From QYOJ01 sp964449285 (GTDB taxonomy: Bacteria > Bacteroidota > Bacteroidia > Bacteroidales > FEN-979): a DNA stretch of 64,000 bases. Shown piece by piece: positions 24,415-32,581 of the stretch. The first letter of the stretch is position 1. The number at the start of each line of letters is the position of its first letter. The notes beneath the pieces were generated by a model, which was not told the origin of the DNA, did not search any database, and was given only the letters and a program-made list of their open reading frames with translations. The translations under genes were made by a program, and so were the position numbers. The DNA lies in NCBI GenBank assembly GCA_964449285.1, contig CAYUZX010000001.1, positions 62,001 to 126,000 of the forward strand. Reading direction: 5' to 3'.

Positions 24415-24449
24415 TTCGTAATTCGTAATTCGTAATTCGTAATTCGTAA
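24415..24449 (+). repeat. Heptad tandem repeat (TTCGTAA)x5
   Basis: Five exact tandem copies ending 8 bases before the ATG of the DUF1295 gene. The reverse complement TTACGAA appears at 46179-46199. A TAATTTCG box (24411-24418, one mismatch to the -7 consensus) overlaps the start of the array. Confidence 0.95.
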
Positions 24450-24457
24450 TTGATTTC

Positions 24458-25216
24458 ATGTACTGGCAGGTAGCACTCGTTATTCTTGGTTTCATGGTAT
24501 TGGCCTTCATTGTGGCTTTACTGATCAAGGACAATTCCATCGTGGATCTTTTCTGGGGACCTGGATTCATCATTGTTACTGCATTCTCACTATCGATGGC
24601 TCCCAACCTCGACATTCGGAAACTCGTTATTGCTTTTCTGGTTTTGATCTGGGGGATGCGGTTGACGATTTATATCTTCCAGAGAAACAGGAGAAAAGGG
24701 GAGGATTTCAGGTACAAACACTGGCGCGACACATGGAACAATTTTATCCTCAGGAGTTTTTTACAGATATTTCTTCTTCAGGGACTTTTCATGTATATCG
24801 TCTCATATCCTATCTGGTACATCAACTACAATCCCGGGGAGGTTCTATCCACATTGGATACTGTTGGCCTGGTGATTTTTGGAATCGGATTTATGTTTGA
24901 GTCTGTCGGGGACATGCAGCTCGCCTTTTTTAAACAGAATCCAAAGAATAAAGGGAAACTGATAAATTCCGGATTGTGGAAATACACACGACATCCAAAC
25001 TATTTCGGGGAAGCTCTTATCTGGTGGGGGATCTGGTTTTATGCACTTGGAATCCCTGGTGGTTGGATGACGGTTATCAGCCCTATTTTAATTACCCTGA
25101 CCCTTCGGTTCGTTTCTGGAGTTCCGATGCTGGAGAAGAGGCTCAGCGAACATCGTGATTGGGCAGAATATGCCCGGAAGACAGCTCCGTTTGTCCCATT
25201 CATTAAGTGGCTTTAG
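24458..25216 (+). CDS. DUF1295 family membrane protein (steroid 5-alpha-reductase-like)
   Basis: A 252-residue protein with six or seven membrane helices. The C-terminal block LINSGLWKYTRHPNYFGEAL, then WWGIWFYAL and SGVPMLEKRLSEHRDWAEYARKTAPFVP, is the DUF1295/steroid-reductase-like signature shared with isoprenylcysteine methyltransferase-type membrane enzymes. Proteins of this fold act on lipid-like substrates using NADPH or SAM; the reaction here is not known. It is followed 6 bases later by the CDF transporter. The heptad array sits directly in front of the start codon. Confidence 0.85.
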   Translation: MYWQVALVILGFMVLAFIVALLIKDNSIVDLFWGPGFIIVTAFSLSMAPNLDIRKLVIAFLVLIWGMRLTIYIFQRNRRKGEDFRYKHWRDTWNNFILRSFLQIFLLQGLFMYIVSYPIWYINYNPGEVLSTLDTVGLVIFGIGFMFESVGDMQLAFFKQNPKNKGKLINSGLWKYTRHPNYFGEALIWWGIWFYALGIPGGWMTVISPILITLTLRFVSGVPMLEKRLSEHRDWAEYARKTAPFVPFIKWL

Positions 25217-25222
25217 ACGGAA

Positions 25223-26125
25223 TTGAATTCGCATCATCAAACCGGATCGACCGAACTCAGCGGTGTCAACAGGGCATTTATCATTGGAATCCTTCTCAAC
25301 CTTCTGTTTGTTGTCATTGAGTTTGGCGCCGGGTTTTTTCTAAATTCCCTGGCGCTAATCTCTGATGCCGGCCATAACCTGAGTGATGTAGCCAGTTTGA
25401 CCCTCGCAATGGTTGCATTTCGGTTGGCCAAAGTTAAGCCGAACCAGACATTCACTTACGGTCTTAGAAAGTCCACAATCCTAATCTCTCTTCTAAATGC
25501 GGTTATCCTGCTAATCGTAATCGGGGCCATCGCCTTGGAAAGCATCGCCCGGCTGAAAGAGCCACAGCCGGTTCAGGGAGATTACATGGCTGTGGTTGCG
25601 GGGGTCGGGATTATCATCAATACGGTCACTGCACTGCTCTTTTTCAAGAACCGGGAGAAGGACCTCAACATTAAGGGAGCTTTTCTTCATCTTGCTGCAG
25701 ATGCGTTTGTATCCCTGGGAGTGGTAGGTACTGGAATCATCATCGGTTTTACCGCATGGTACTGGCTTGACACCGCTGTCAGTTTTGCAATTGTCATCGT
25801 GATCCTTATATCTACCTGGGGTTTGCTGCGTGACAGTACGATCCTGGCACTTGATGGCGTTCCTCGTGGGATAGACCTGGAGAAGGTGAAAGTTGCCATT
25901 TTATCCTCGAAAGAGATCAAAGATGTGCATCATATTCATGTGTGGGCGATGAGCACAACCGAAAATGCACTAACTGCCCACATTGTAGTAGCCCACAATT
26001 TCCCCCTCTCCTCTTTTGAGCCGTTAAAAACAGAAGTTCAAAAAGCTTTGCTGCAGCAAGAAATTCAGCATTCTACGCTAGAGATCGAGCTGGCCGGAGA
26101 TCCCTGCGCCACAAATAACATCTAG
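25223..26125 (+). CDS. Cation diffusion facilitator family transporter (CzcD/ZitB-like)
   Basis: A 300-residue inner-membrane cation/proton antiporter with six helices and a cytosolic C-terminal domain. The metal site residues are present: SDAGHNLSD in helix 2 and AADAFVSLGV in helix 5 (HD-HD type, typical of Zn2+ export). The C-terminal domain contains DVHHIHVWAMS. There is no ATG before the first helix; TTG 25223 is the plausible start, 6 bases after the DUF1295 stop. Zn2+ is the most likely substrate. Confidence 0.88.
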   Translation: MNSHHQTGSTELSGVNRAFIIGILLNLLFVVIEFGAGFFLNSLALISDAGHNLSDVASLTLAMVAFRLAKVKPNQTFTYGLRKSTILISLLNAVILLIVIGAIALESIARLKEPQPVQGDYMAVVAGVGIIINTVTALLFFKNREKDLNIKGAFLHLAADAFVSLGVVGTGIIIGFTAWYWLDTAVSFAIVIVILISTWGLLRDSTILALDGVPRGIDLEKVKVAILSSKEIKDVHHIHVWAMSTTENALTAHIVVAHNFPLSSFEPLKTEVQKALLQQEIQHSTLEIELAGDPCATNNI

Positions 26126-26158
26126 AATCATCAAGGAGTAGTGTCTTGTCCACACTGG

Positions 26159-27172
26159 TCAGCATAATTCCAATACACCCGACAATTTCTCAATCATTGA
26201 ATCTGACACATCGAGGTGGGTAACCATGCGGATTGTCTGAGGTCCAAAGCCAATGGCAAAGATCCCTGCCTCTTTTAGCTTGGCAAGAAACAGCTCATTG
26301 GTCATCGCTTCGGTAAGGCTAAAAATAATGATGTTGGTTTCAATGGGTGCAACATGTTTAGCAAATGGACATGTTTGCAAAAGTTTCCCAATCCTGGCCG
26401 CCCGAACATGGTCGTCGGCGAGCCTGGTAATATGATGATCGAGGGCGTAAATCCCGGCGGCTGCGAGGTAGCCCGACTGCCGCATAGCTCCTCCGAAAAG
26501 TTTCCGCACCCGCCGGGATTGACGGATGAACTTCATGGTACTAAGCAAGAGGGAACCCACTGGTGCACCAAGTCCTTTGGAGAGGCAGATCGATATGGAA
26601 TCGAAGAGCCCTCCCGTCTCCAGTGGATCAATGCCGGTAGCCACCATGGCATTGAAGAAGCGGGCGCCATCAAGGTGTAGTTTCAAGGAGCGCTCCCGGC
26701 ACACAGCGCTGATCCGTCTTAATTCAGCCGGATCATAACAGCTGCCACCACCGCGGTTGGAGGTGTTTTCGACCACAACAAGTCTGGATACCGGATGGTG
26801 GATGTCGTCGGGATTGATATTAACTGCCACTTGTTCTGCAGTTATCCGGCCCCTGTTGCCCTGGATCAGCCTCACCGAGGCTCCGGAGTTGAACGCGATC
26901 CCTCCACCTTCATATTTATAGACATGGGAATTGGCATCGCAGATAACTTCATCTCCCGGACGGGTATGAACGTTGATGGCAATCTGGTTTGTCATGGTGC
27001 CGGAAGGGCAGAATAGGCCGGCTTCCATCCCAAACATGGCGGCAGCTTTTTCTTCAAGGGCAATGACTGATGGGTCATCTCCAAATACATCATCGCCCAC
27101 CCTGGCTGAAAACATTGCCTCAAGCATCCCGGGAGTGGGACGGGTAACGGTATCGCTGCGTAAATCTATCAT
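26159..27172 (-). CDS. ltaE: Low-specificity threonine aldolase
   Basis: A 337-residue PLP enzyme that cleaves L-threonine or allo-threonine to glycine and acetaldehyde. Motifs: MIDLRSDTVTRPTPGM at the start, GDDVFGDDPSV at 26-36, the PSGTMTNQ loop at 56-63, LHLDGARFFNA from 165 (PLP Asp) and the PLP lysine K199 in CLSKGLGAPVGS. All match the LtaE family and the length is normal. It is monocistronic here, followed by a spacer with three degenerate direct repeats before the hydrogenase operon end. Confidence 0.9.
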   Translation of the reverse strand: MIDLRSDTVTRPTPGMLEAMFSARVGDDVFGDDPSVIALEEKAAAMFGMEAGLFCPSGTMTNQIAINVHTRPGDEVICDANSHVYKYEGGGIAFNSGASVRLIQGNRGRITAEQVAVNINPDDIHHPVSRLVVVENTSNRGGGSCYDPAELRRISAVCRERSLKLHLDGARFFNAMVATGIDPLETGGLFDSISICLSKGLGAPVGSLLLSTMKFIRQSRRVRKLFGGAMRQSGYLAAAGIYALDHHITRLADDHVRAARIGKLLQTCPFAKHVAPIETNIIIFSLTEAMTNELFLAKLKEAGIFAIGFGPQTIRMVTHLDVSDSMIEKLSGVLELC

Positions 27173-27225
27173 CGGTTCGTTCCGGTTTAATCAGCGATAA
27201 AATTACGAAAATTCTGCAGGATTAA

Positions 27226-27327
27226 CAGGCTGAATTTAGTGGGAAATCGGTTCTTGCATGACAATCAGGTTGAATTTAGTGGGGTTGTAATTCTTGTCAC
27301 CGTGACAAACAGGCTTAGTTTTTAGGG
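27226..27327. repeat. Three degenerate 18-bp direct repeats
   Basis: CAGGCTGAATTTAGTGGG (27226-27243), CAGGTTGAATTTAGTGGG (27266-27283) and CAGGCTTAGTTTTTAGGG (27310-27327), spaced 40 and 44 bp. The third copy contains the stop codon of the REC-kinase gene. The first two also share a TTCTTG about 8 bases after the unit. No ORF accounts for them. Confidence 0.6.
27294..27308. repeat. Perfect 15-bp palindrome after the hydrogenase operon
   Basis: TTGTCAC C GTGACAA, 6 bases beyond the last stop codon of the hydrogenase operon (minus strand). The 1-base centre is too tight for a normal terminator loop and no U-run follows, so a protein-binding site is as likely. Confidence 0.45.
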
Positions 27328-28436
27328 AAAGTGATCCTGAAATGACTTCCCTGGTCAGGCTGGCTGGAAACCGTGATGGATCCGTGATTCAGATCGATCA
27401 GCTTTTTTACGATCGACAATCCCAAACCACTTCCCGTAATATCTTTTGTTTTTGAGTTTCTTATCCTGACAAACTCTTTGAATAGTTTCCCAGTCTCTTC
27501 TTCACTCATCCCGAGTCCTGTATCTTCCACATCTATAGTTACTTCCAGAGAATTATCCTCAACCTTAAAAAAAACTTCACCTCCCTCACGGTTATACTTT
27601 ATAGCATTCGACAGCAAATTGTTGAAAATGATCTCGATCTCGGAAAGGTCGGAATTGATGTAGAGAGGTTGATCTCCGGAAAAATGGATTTTTACGGATT
27701 TCTGGATTGCCATTGGTTCCATGGAGTGCATAGCCATTCGGGCAACTTCTGTAATATCAACCCGATTAATGTTCCGTTTTTTCTTCCCACTCTCTATCCT
27801 GGTTAGGTCGAGCAGGTCCATAATAAGGCCGCGCATCCCCTTGATCCGTTCCAGGGATCTCGATACCATAACCTGGTAATCATCGATGTCGTTCCCGGCC
27901 TGTTTCTCCTGCATGATCCTAAGGTATCCTTCGATGGCATTGATGGGAGACTTTAACTCATGTGACAGTACCGAAAGAAACTGAAACCGAACCTGTTTGC
28001 CCTGTTCGTTCAGTTTTCTTGTCATTCGTTTGAGGAAGAGATGTTTGGTGATACTCTCCATAGCAGCTTTCAGCTCCTGCGGCGTAAATGGCTTGGGAAC
28101 AAAATTAAAGGCGCCATTATTGGTAGCTTTCACGGCAAGGTCGAGGGAAGCATAAGAGGTTATCATCATCACCTGGGTATCATATTCCTGCTGCCGGATA
28201 TATTCCAATACTTCGATACCATAGATCCCGGGAAGCTTGTTGTCAAGCAATACGATATCAATGGATTCCTTATCAAGAATCTCGATGGCCTCCTCCCCGG
28301 ATCCTGTTTCTAACGTTTCAAAACCGAAGTCGTCATCCATGAATGGAAAACCGACTGTGAAATTCCGCAGAACCCTTGTCACTCCTGTACGAATACCGGG
28401 TTCATCATCTACAACCAATACTTTCAGCATGTTCAT
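27315..28436 (-). CDS. Response regulator-histidine kinase fusion (REC-HisKA-HATPase)
   Basis: A 373-residue cytosolic protein, last gene of the hydrogenase operon. An N-terminal receiver (KVLVVDDEPG; D65 in IVLLDNKLPG; Lys in FVPKPF near 115) is followed by HisKA with H159 (FLSVLSHELKSPINAIEGY) and HATPase_c (DTGLGMSEEE, GSGLGLSIVKKLI). The REC-first order suggests its kinase is controlled by phosphorylation from another kinase, most simply the hydrogenase-like kinase two genes upstream. There is no DNA-binding domain. It is 18 bases from the preceding REC gene. Confidence 0.88.
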   Translation of the reverse strand: MNMLKVLVVDDEPGIRTGVTRVLRNFTVGFPFMDDDFGFETLETGSGEEAIEILDKESIDIVLLDNKLPGIYGIEVLEYIRQQEYDTQVMMITSYASLDLAVKATNNGAFNFVPKPFTPQELKAAMESITKHLFLKRMTRKLNEQGKQVRFQFLSVLSHELKSPINAIEGYLRIMQEKQAGNDIDDYQVMVSRSLERIKGMRGLIMDLLDLTRIESGKKKRNINRVDITEVARMAMHSMEPMAIQKSVKIHFSGDQPLYINSDLSEIEIIFNNLLSNAIKYNREGGEVFFKVEDNSLEVTIDVEDTGLGMSEEETGKLFKEFVRIRNSKTKDITGSGLGLSIVKKLIDLNHGSITVSSQPDQGSHFRITFPKN

Positions 28437-28454
28437 TGCGTGTTGTTTTTGTGG

Positions 28455-28838
28455 TCAGACTTTCAGGAGTTTGTTGATCTCCCGGTGAAGCTGATCGGGT
28501 CGAATCCCTTTTTCAATGTACTTGTCGGCTTTAATCCAACGCTTGTCATCCTCAGTTTCCAAACTGAATTTCATGCCACTGACTGCTGTTACCGAGGTGA
28601 CGATGATGACCGGGACATCCGGATATTTCTTTTTGATCTTGTAACTGAGAATAAATCCACTATCCTGATTTTCCATCATGAGATCGATAATTGCCAGATC
28701 AGGTTTCATGGTTTCTAACAGCGATTCTCCCTCTTTCTGGGAAGAGGCGGTGATGGGCTGGTATCCGAATCTTAATACGTGAAACTTCAATTGTTCCAGT
28801 TGATCAGGATCGTCGTCGACCAATAATATTGTTTTCAT
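28455..28838 (-). CDS. Single-domain response regulator (REC)
   Basis: A 127-residue CheY-like receiver: TILLVDDDPDQ (acid pair), phospho-acceptor D52 in LAIIDLMME, Thr/Ser in VIIVTSVTA and K near 107 in WIKADKYIEKG. It sits 18 bases after the hydrogenase-like kinase gene and 18 before the REC-kinase gene, so it is a natural shuttle between the two. No output domain. The segment after the phospho-site (KIKKKYPDVPVIIVTSVTAV) is longer than in CheY, as in the other REC protein of this operon (34890). Confidence 0.85.
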   Translation of the reverse strand: MKTILLVDDDPDQLEQLKFHVLRFGYQPITASSQKEGESLLETMKPDLAIIDLMMENQDSGFILSYKIKKKYPDVPVIIVTSVTAVSGMKFSLETEDDKRWIKADKYIEKGIRPDQLHREINKLLKV

Positions 28839-28856
28839 TTGTTACTAATTTTGATT

Positions 28857-30833
28857 TTAATTTCGGGGTATGGTTATCCGGAAACGGGTACCAACTGATC
28901 CCTTTAAAGGGTCCGTATTCGATTCGACGGTAATTTTCCCTTGATGCATTTTTACAATGCCATAAACGAGTGGCAGTCCCAACCCGGTTCCTTTTCCCAA
29001 CTCTTTGGTGGTAAAAAACGGGGTAAACAACTTTTCAATGTTTTCAGACGATATACCTACTCCGGTGTCAGAGATAGAGATCCGGATCTCATCGGCAGTA
29101 TCTTTCAGGAGAAGTGAAAGGATCCCCCCGTCGGGCATCGCTTCCACGGCGTTTTTCTCCAGGTTTGTTAGCACCTGCATAAATTGGTCCTGATCCACCA
29201 TGGCTAGCGGGTCGAGCATCTCTGAACGGAAGTTCATAGATACATTGTCGCTGATAATCACCGATCGAAGGCTTTTTTTACAGAAGGCTTCGATGTCTGT
29301 TTCGGTTTTTTTTACCTGGTTTTTCCTGGCGAAGTTGAGCAACCCTCCAACGATGTTTTTGCACCTGTTTGTTTGTTCAACGATAAGTTCAATGTCTTTC
29401 CGCGCAGGATCCTCCGGGCCAGACTCCTCCAGGAGGATGTTTGCATACATGGTGATTACCCCAAGTGGGTTATTCAGTTCGTGTGCAATTCCTGCTGATA
29501 GTTGCCCCATGCCTGCCAGTTTTTCAGATTGTTTGAGAGCTTGCCTTGCATTGGCTAGTTTCTCATTTGACAGGTTAAGTTCTTTTACCGAAAGGTGAAG
29601 TTTTTCGATGGTATATGGAAGGCACATCTCACTTTCGGCCAGGCCCTCAACGATGGCAATCGCATGTTCGGTGCAGGACGGATATCCGCAAGCACCGCAG
29701 TTCAGGTGATCTTCGGGCCTGGTTTTCCCCATCTCCAGCAAAATATGATCAATCTCCTCCTTTGTGGGAAGCGGAAGTCTTCTGTCCCGGGGGAAGAATT
29801 GTTCGGAGAAATCCAGGCCCGCGAACTTCCTGACATTTTTTTGCCATTCCAGATGGTCGTATTGATCCAGTTTTTTTTTGGCATAGTTGCTTATTTGAGA
29901 ACGTCGTGAATATTTCTGGCTGGGCTTGCTCATCCCCGGCCCCATGATGCATCCTTCACAACTGAGAAGTTCCAGGTGATGCTTCAGTGTCCCGCATTCA
30001 AATTCCTGAATGGCTTCTTTGTAGTTTTCTCTCCCTTCGGCAACAACAATATCTCCCTTGAAAATATCGTCACTGTTGTTTACGGTCTGCAGCATACCCC
30101 GGCTTACAGGATAAATGGCTCCTTTCCCGGCAAGAGGAGGGTCGAAACTGGAAGCCATACCTGGTTTTGGAACTACATTATTACGCTTGAACAGTTCCCT
30201 GAGTTCTACATAGGTTAGTACAGCGTCAACTTCTGTGGATTCAGCTTTTTTTGCGATGCAGGGCCCAATAAAAACTACCTTGGTTTCTGACCCATAAAGC
30301 TCACGGACAATCCGGGCGGTGGCGACCATTGGAGAGGCAACCGGAGCCAATGAAGGAACCAGGTTGGGATGATAATGTTCGATATAGTAGACAATTGCAG
30401 GGCAATCACTGGAAATAACAGACGGATTTTCCGGATTGTCGAAAAGCTTGTTGTATTCCAGGGAGACCATATCGGCTCCGAATCCTACCTCCACCACATA
30501 GTCAAATCCAAGCTTGCGGATCATCTCTACCAACAAAGTATGGTCAGTGATTTCGTTGAACTCGGCAGGAAAACTCGGCGCTATGCAGGCAGCCACCGAT
30601 CCGGGTGTACGTAATAGTTCTTCGGCTTCACCCGTAGTGTCCAGGTAGATTTTTGCTCCCTGACTACACACCTTTACACAATTGCCACAGGCAATGCACC
30701 GCTCGTTCATCACTTCAGCCTGGCCGTTATTGATCCGGATTGCCTTTACCGGGCACTCTCTCACACAGGTGAAACAAACCCTGCACCGGTCTTTCACCGT
30801 ATATACTAATTGCCGTCTTGCCTGGTAATTCAT
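28857..30833 (-). CDS. Hydrogenase-like H-cluster domain fused to a histidine kinase
   Basis: A 658-residue cytosolic protein. Residues 17-56 hold two [4Fe-4S] ferredoxin motifs (C17,20,23,27 and C46,49,52,56). Residues about 75-345 are an [FeFe]-hydrogenase H domain with altered motifs: SSDCPAI (C144 kept, the proton-relay Cys replaced by D143), GPCIAKKAE (C192) and SCEGCIMGPG (C292, C295). All four H-cluster ligand cysteines remain. Then comes a CGACGYPSC FeS domain (C379,382,387,404), a coiled coil, HisKA with H451 (GIAHELNNPLGV) and HATPase_c (DTGVGIS, GKGTGLGLPLVYGIV). It lies 12 bases after hydA. It is most simply a redox or H2 sensor kinase rather than an enzyme; loss of the relay Cys is also seen in sensory hydrogenases. 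Confidence 0.88.
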   Translation of the reverse strand: MNYQARRQLVYTVKDRCRVCFTCVRECPVKAIRINNGQAEVMNERCIACGNCVKVCSQGAKIYLDTTGEAEELLRTPGSVAACIAPSFPAEFNEITDHTLLVEMIRKLGFDYVVEVGFGADMVSLEYNKLFDNPENPSVISSDCPAIVYYIEHYHPNLVPSLAPVASPMVATARIVRELYGSETKVVFIGPCIAKKAESTEVDAVLTYVELRELFKRNNVVPKPGMASSFDPPLAGKGAIYPVSRGMLQTVNNSDDIFKGDIVVAEGRENYKEAIQEFECGTLKHHLELLSCEGCIMGPGMSKPSQKYSRRSQISNYAKKKLDQYDHLEWQKNVRKFAGLDFSEQFFPRDRRLPLPTKEEIDHILLEMGKTRPEDHLNCGACGYPSCTEHAIAIVEGLAESEMCLPYTIEKLHLSVKELNLSNEKLANARQALKQSEKLAGMGQLSAGIAHELNNPLGVITMYANILLEESGPEDPARKDIELIVEQTNRCKNIVGGLLNFARKNQVKKTETDIEAFCKKSLRSVIISDNVSMNFRSEMLDPLAMVDQDQFMQVLTNLEKNAVEAMPDGGILSLLLKDTADEIRISISDTGVGISSENIEKLFTPFFTTKELGKGTGLGLPLVYGIVKMHQGKITVESNTDPLKGSVGTRFRITIPRN

Positions 30834-30845
30834 TGGTTTGAGGGA

Positions 30846-32570
30846 TTACAGGAGTACATCGCGCTGACAATAGGTTGTATGGAGTAGTTTATGACTTTTC
30901 AGACTGAGGGGGCTTCCCAGGAAGTTCTGATAAAGTTCGAGGACTTCAGGGTTTTTATGGGAGACTTTGATGGTTTCTGTTTCGTCGATCTGATAGAGCG
31001 CCTGCATACGTTTCCGGATAACATCCGGATGTTTACCAAGTGGCTGGCCACCACCGCCGATACATCCTCCCGGACAAGCCATGATTTCGATAAAATGAAG
31101 ATCATTTCTCCCATTTCGGATCTCATCCAGCAATTTTTTTGCATTGGACAATCCATTTACCACCGCTACACCAAGTTGTAAATCGCCAATCTGGATTTTT
31201 GCCTCTTTTCGTCCGGCACAACCTCTGACTTGCTGGATCCTATACTGCTTCAATTCTTTATTGGTGAGTTTAAAACAGGCTGTTCGCAGCGCTGCCTCCA
31301 TAACTCCTCCCGAGGCTCCGAATAGTTTACCAGCTGAACTTCTTACCCCATGTGGCGAGTCAGCCGTTTCGGATTCCAGTTTATCCACTCCGATGCCAAA
31401 TAGCCGGATGAAATCTGCCAACTCCCGGGTTGTCAGTACGGCATCGATATCAGAGATCCCTTTCTGCGTCATCTCTTCACGTTGCCCTTCGAATTTTTTC
31501 GCCGGGCAGGGCATAATTGCCACGACGTACAGGTTTTCCGGTTTAATGCCGGAATTTTCGGCATAATAGCTTTTAAGTACAGCTCCCAGCATCTGTTGAG
31601 GAGATTTACAACTGGAGAGGTTCGGGAGAAAATCGCAGGCGAACTCTTCAGCATACTTGATCCATGCCGGACAGCAAGAGGTTATCAAAGGAAGATGATC
31701 CTCATCCTTAATCCTTTCTATAAGCTCAGCCGACTCTTCCATAATAGTCAAATCAGCTGCGAAAGTGGTATCGAATATCCTGTCAAACCCAATTTTCCGA
31801 AGTGCAGCATTCAGGAGTCCGTTCACATCGGTTCCGGGAGCCATCCCAAACTCTTCGGCGAGCGTAACGGAAATGGCCGGTGCATATTGAACCACAACGG
31901 TTTTCGATGGATCCCCGAGAGCATCCCTGATTTCAGCGAAGTGATTTTTTTCAGAGAGGGCTCCCGTCGGACAAACCATGATACATTGCCCGCAGTTAAT
32001 ACAACTTGACGTGTTTAACCCTTTGTTAAACGTGGGTCCGATCAGGGTCTGACTGCCCCTGTTGATGAAGTCGATTGCCGACACTTCCATCACTTCGGAG
32101 CATACTTTTACGCACCTTCCACAGAGGATGCATTTGGCCGGGTCGCGCACGATACTGGCACTTGACAGATCAAGGTGATGCCGGTTTTTCTCTCCACTGA
32201 TTCTGCGTTCGGTGATGCAGTGTTCCCGGGCAAGATTCTGCAGGTCGCAGTTGCCATTGCGAACACAGTAGAGGCAGTCGTCGGGATGATTTGAGAGCAG
32301 CAGTTCAACGATCGTCTTACGGGCTTCAATCACTCTGGGGGAGTGCGATTTGATCTCCATGCCCTGTTCCACTGTATAGGAGCAGGCGGTGATGAGCTTT
32401 CCTGTTTGTTCATTCTCAACCACGCACATCCGGCAAGCCCCTGAAGGGAGAAAACCCTTCATGTGACACAGGGTAGGGATGCGGATTCCTTCTCGTTCCA
32501 GTACATCCAGCAGCAGTTCTCCTTGTTCTGCTTTCACCGGGTTGTTGTTGATCGTTATCGTTAGTTCCAT
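30846..32570 (-). CDS. hydA: [FeFe]-hydrogenase catalytic subunit HydA (trimeric, NADH-linked type)
   Basis: A 574-residue enzyme. [2Fe-2S] domain C35, C46, C49, C63; His/Cys cluster H95, C99, C102, C108; two [4Fe-4S] motifs C147-157 and C190-200; H domain with TSCCPAW (C299, C300), MPCPAKKFE (C355) and MACPGGCIGGGGQP (C499, C503). These numbers coincide with those of Clostridium pasteurianum CpI. The usual Thr of MPCTAKK is Pro here. With HydB and HydC it would couple H2 formation or use to NADH and ferredoxin (electron bifurcation), as in Thermotoga-type enzymes. A C-terminal tail of about 40 residues follows the H domain. HydE/F/G maturases are not in this window. Confidence 0.95.
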   Translation of the reverse strand: MELTITINNNPVKAEQGELLLDVLEREGIRIPTLCHMKGFLPSGACRMCVVENEQTGKLITACSYTVEQGMEIKSHSPRVIEARKTIVELLLSNHPDDCLYCVRNGNCDLQNLAREHCITERRISGEKNRHHLDLSSASIVRDPAKCILCGRCVKVCSEVMEVSAIDFINRGSQTLIGPTFNKGLNTSSCINCGQCIMVCPTGALSEKNHFAEIRDALGDPSKTVVVQYAPAISVTLAEEFGMAPGTDVNGLLNAALRKIGFDRIFDTTFAADLTIMEESAELIERIKDEDHLPLITSCCPAWIKYAEEFACDFLPNLSSCKSPQQMLGAVLKSYYAENSGIKPENLYVVAIMPCPAKKFEGQREEMTQKGISDIDAVLTTRELADFIRLFGIGVDKLESETADSPHGVRSSAGKLFGASGGVMEAALRTACFKLTNKELKQYRIQQVRGCAGRKEAKIQIGDLQLGVAVVNGLSNAKKLLDEIRNGRNDLHFIEIMACPGGCIGGGGQPLGKHPDVIRKRMQALYQIDETETIKVSHKNPEVLELYQNFLGSPLSLKSHKLLHTTYCQRDVLL

Positions 32571-32581
32571 GTTCTTATGAA

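Noticed and set aside
24337..24615. Minus-strand ORF with ITNYELRITNYE-like peptide
   Set aside because: It is the translation of the TTCGTAA heptads plus antisense of the DUF1295 gene; such peptides are artefacts of the repeat.
26136..26156. AGTGT/ACACT hairpin after the CDF gene as a terminator
   Set aside because: The stem is only 5 bp and no U-run follows.
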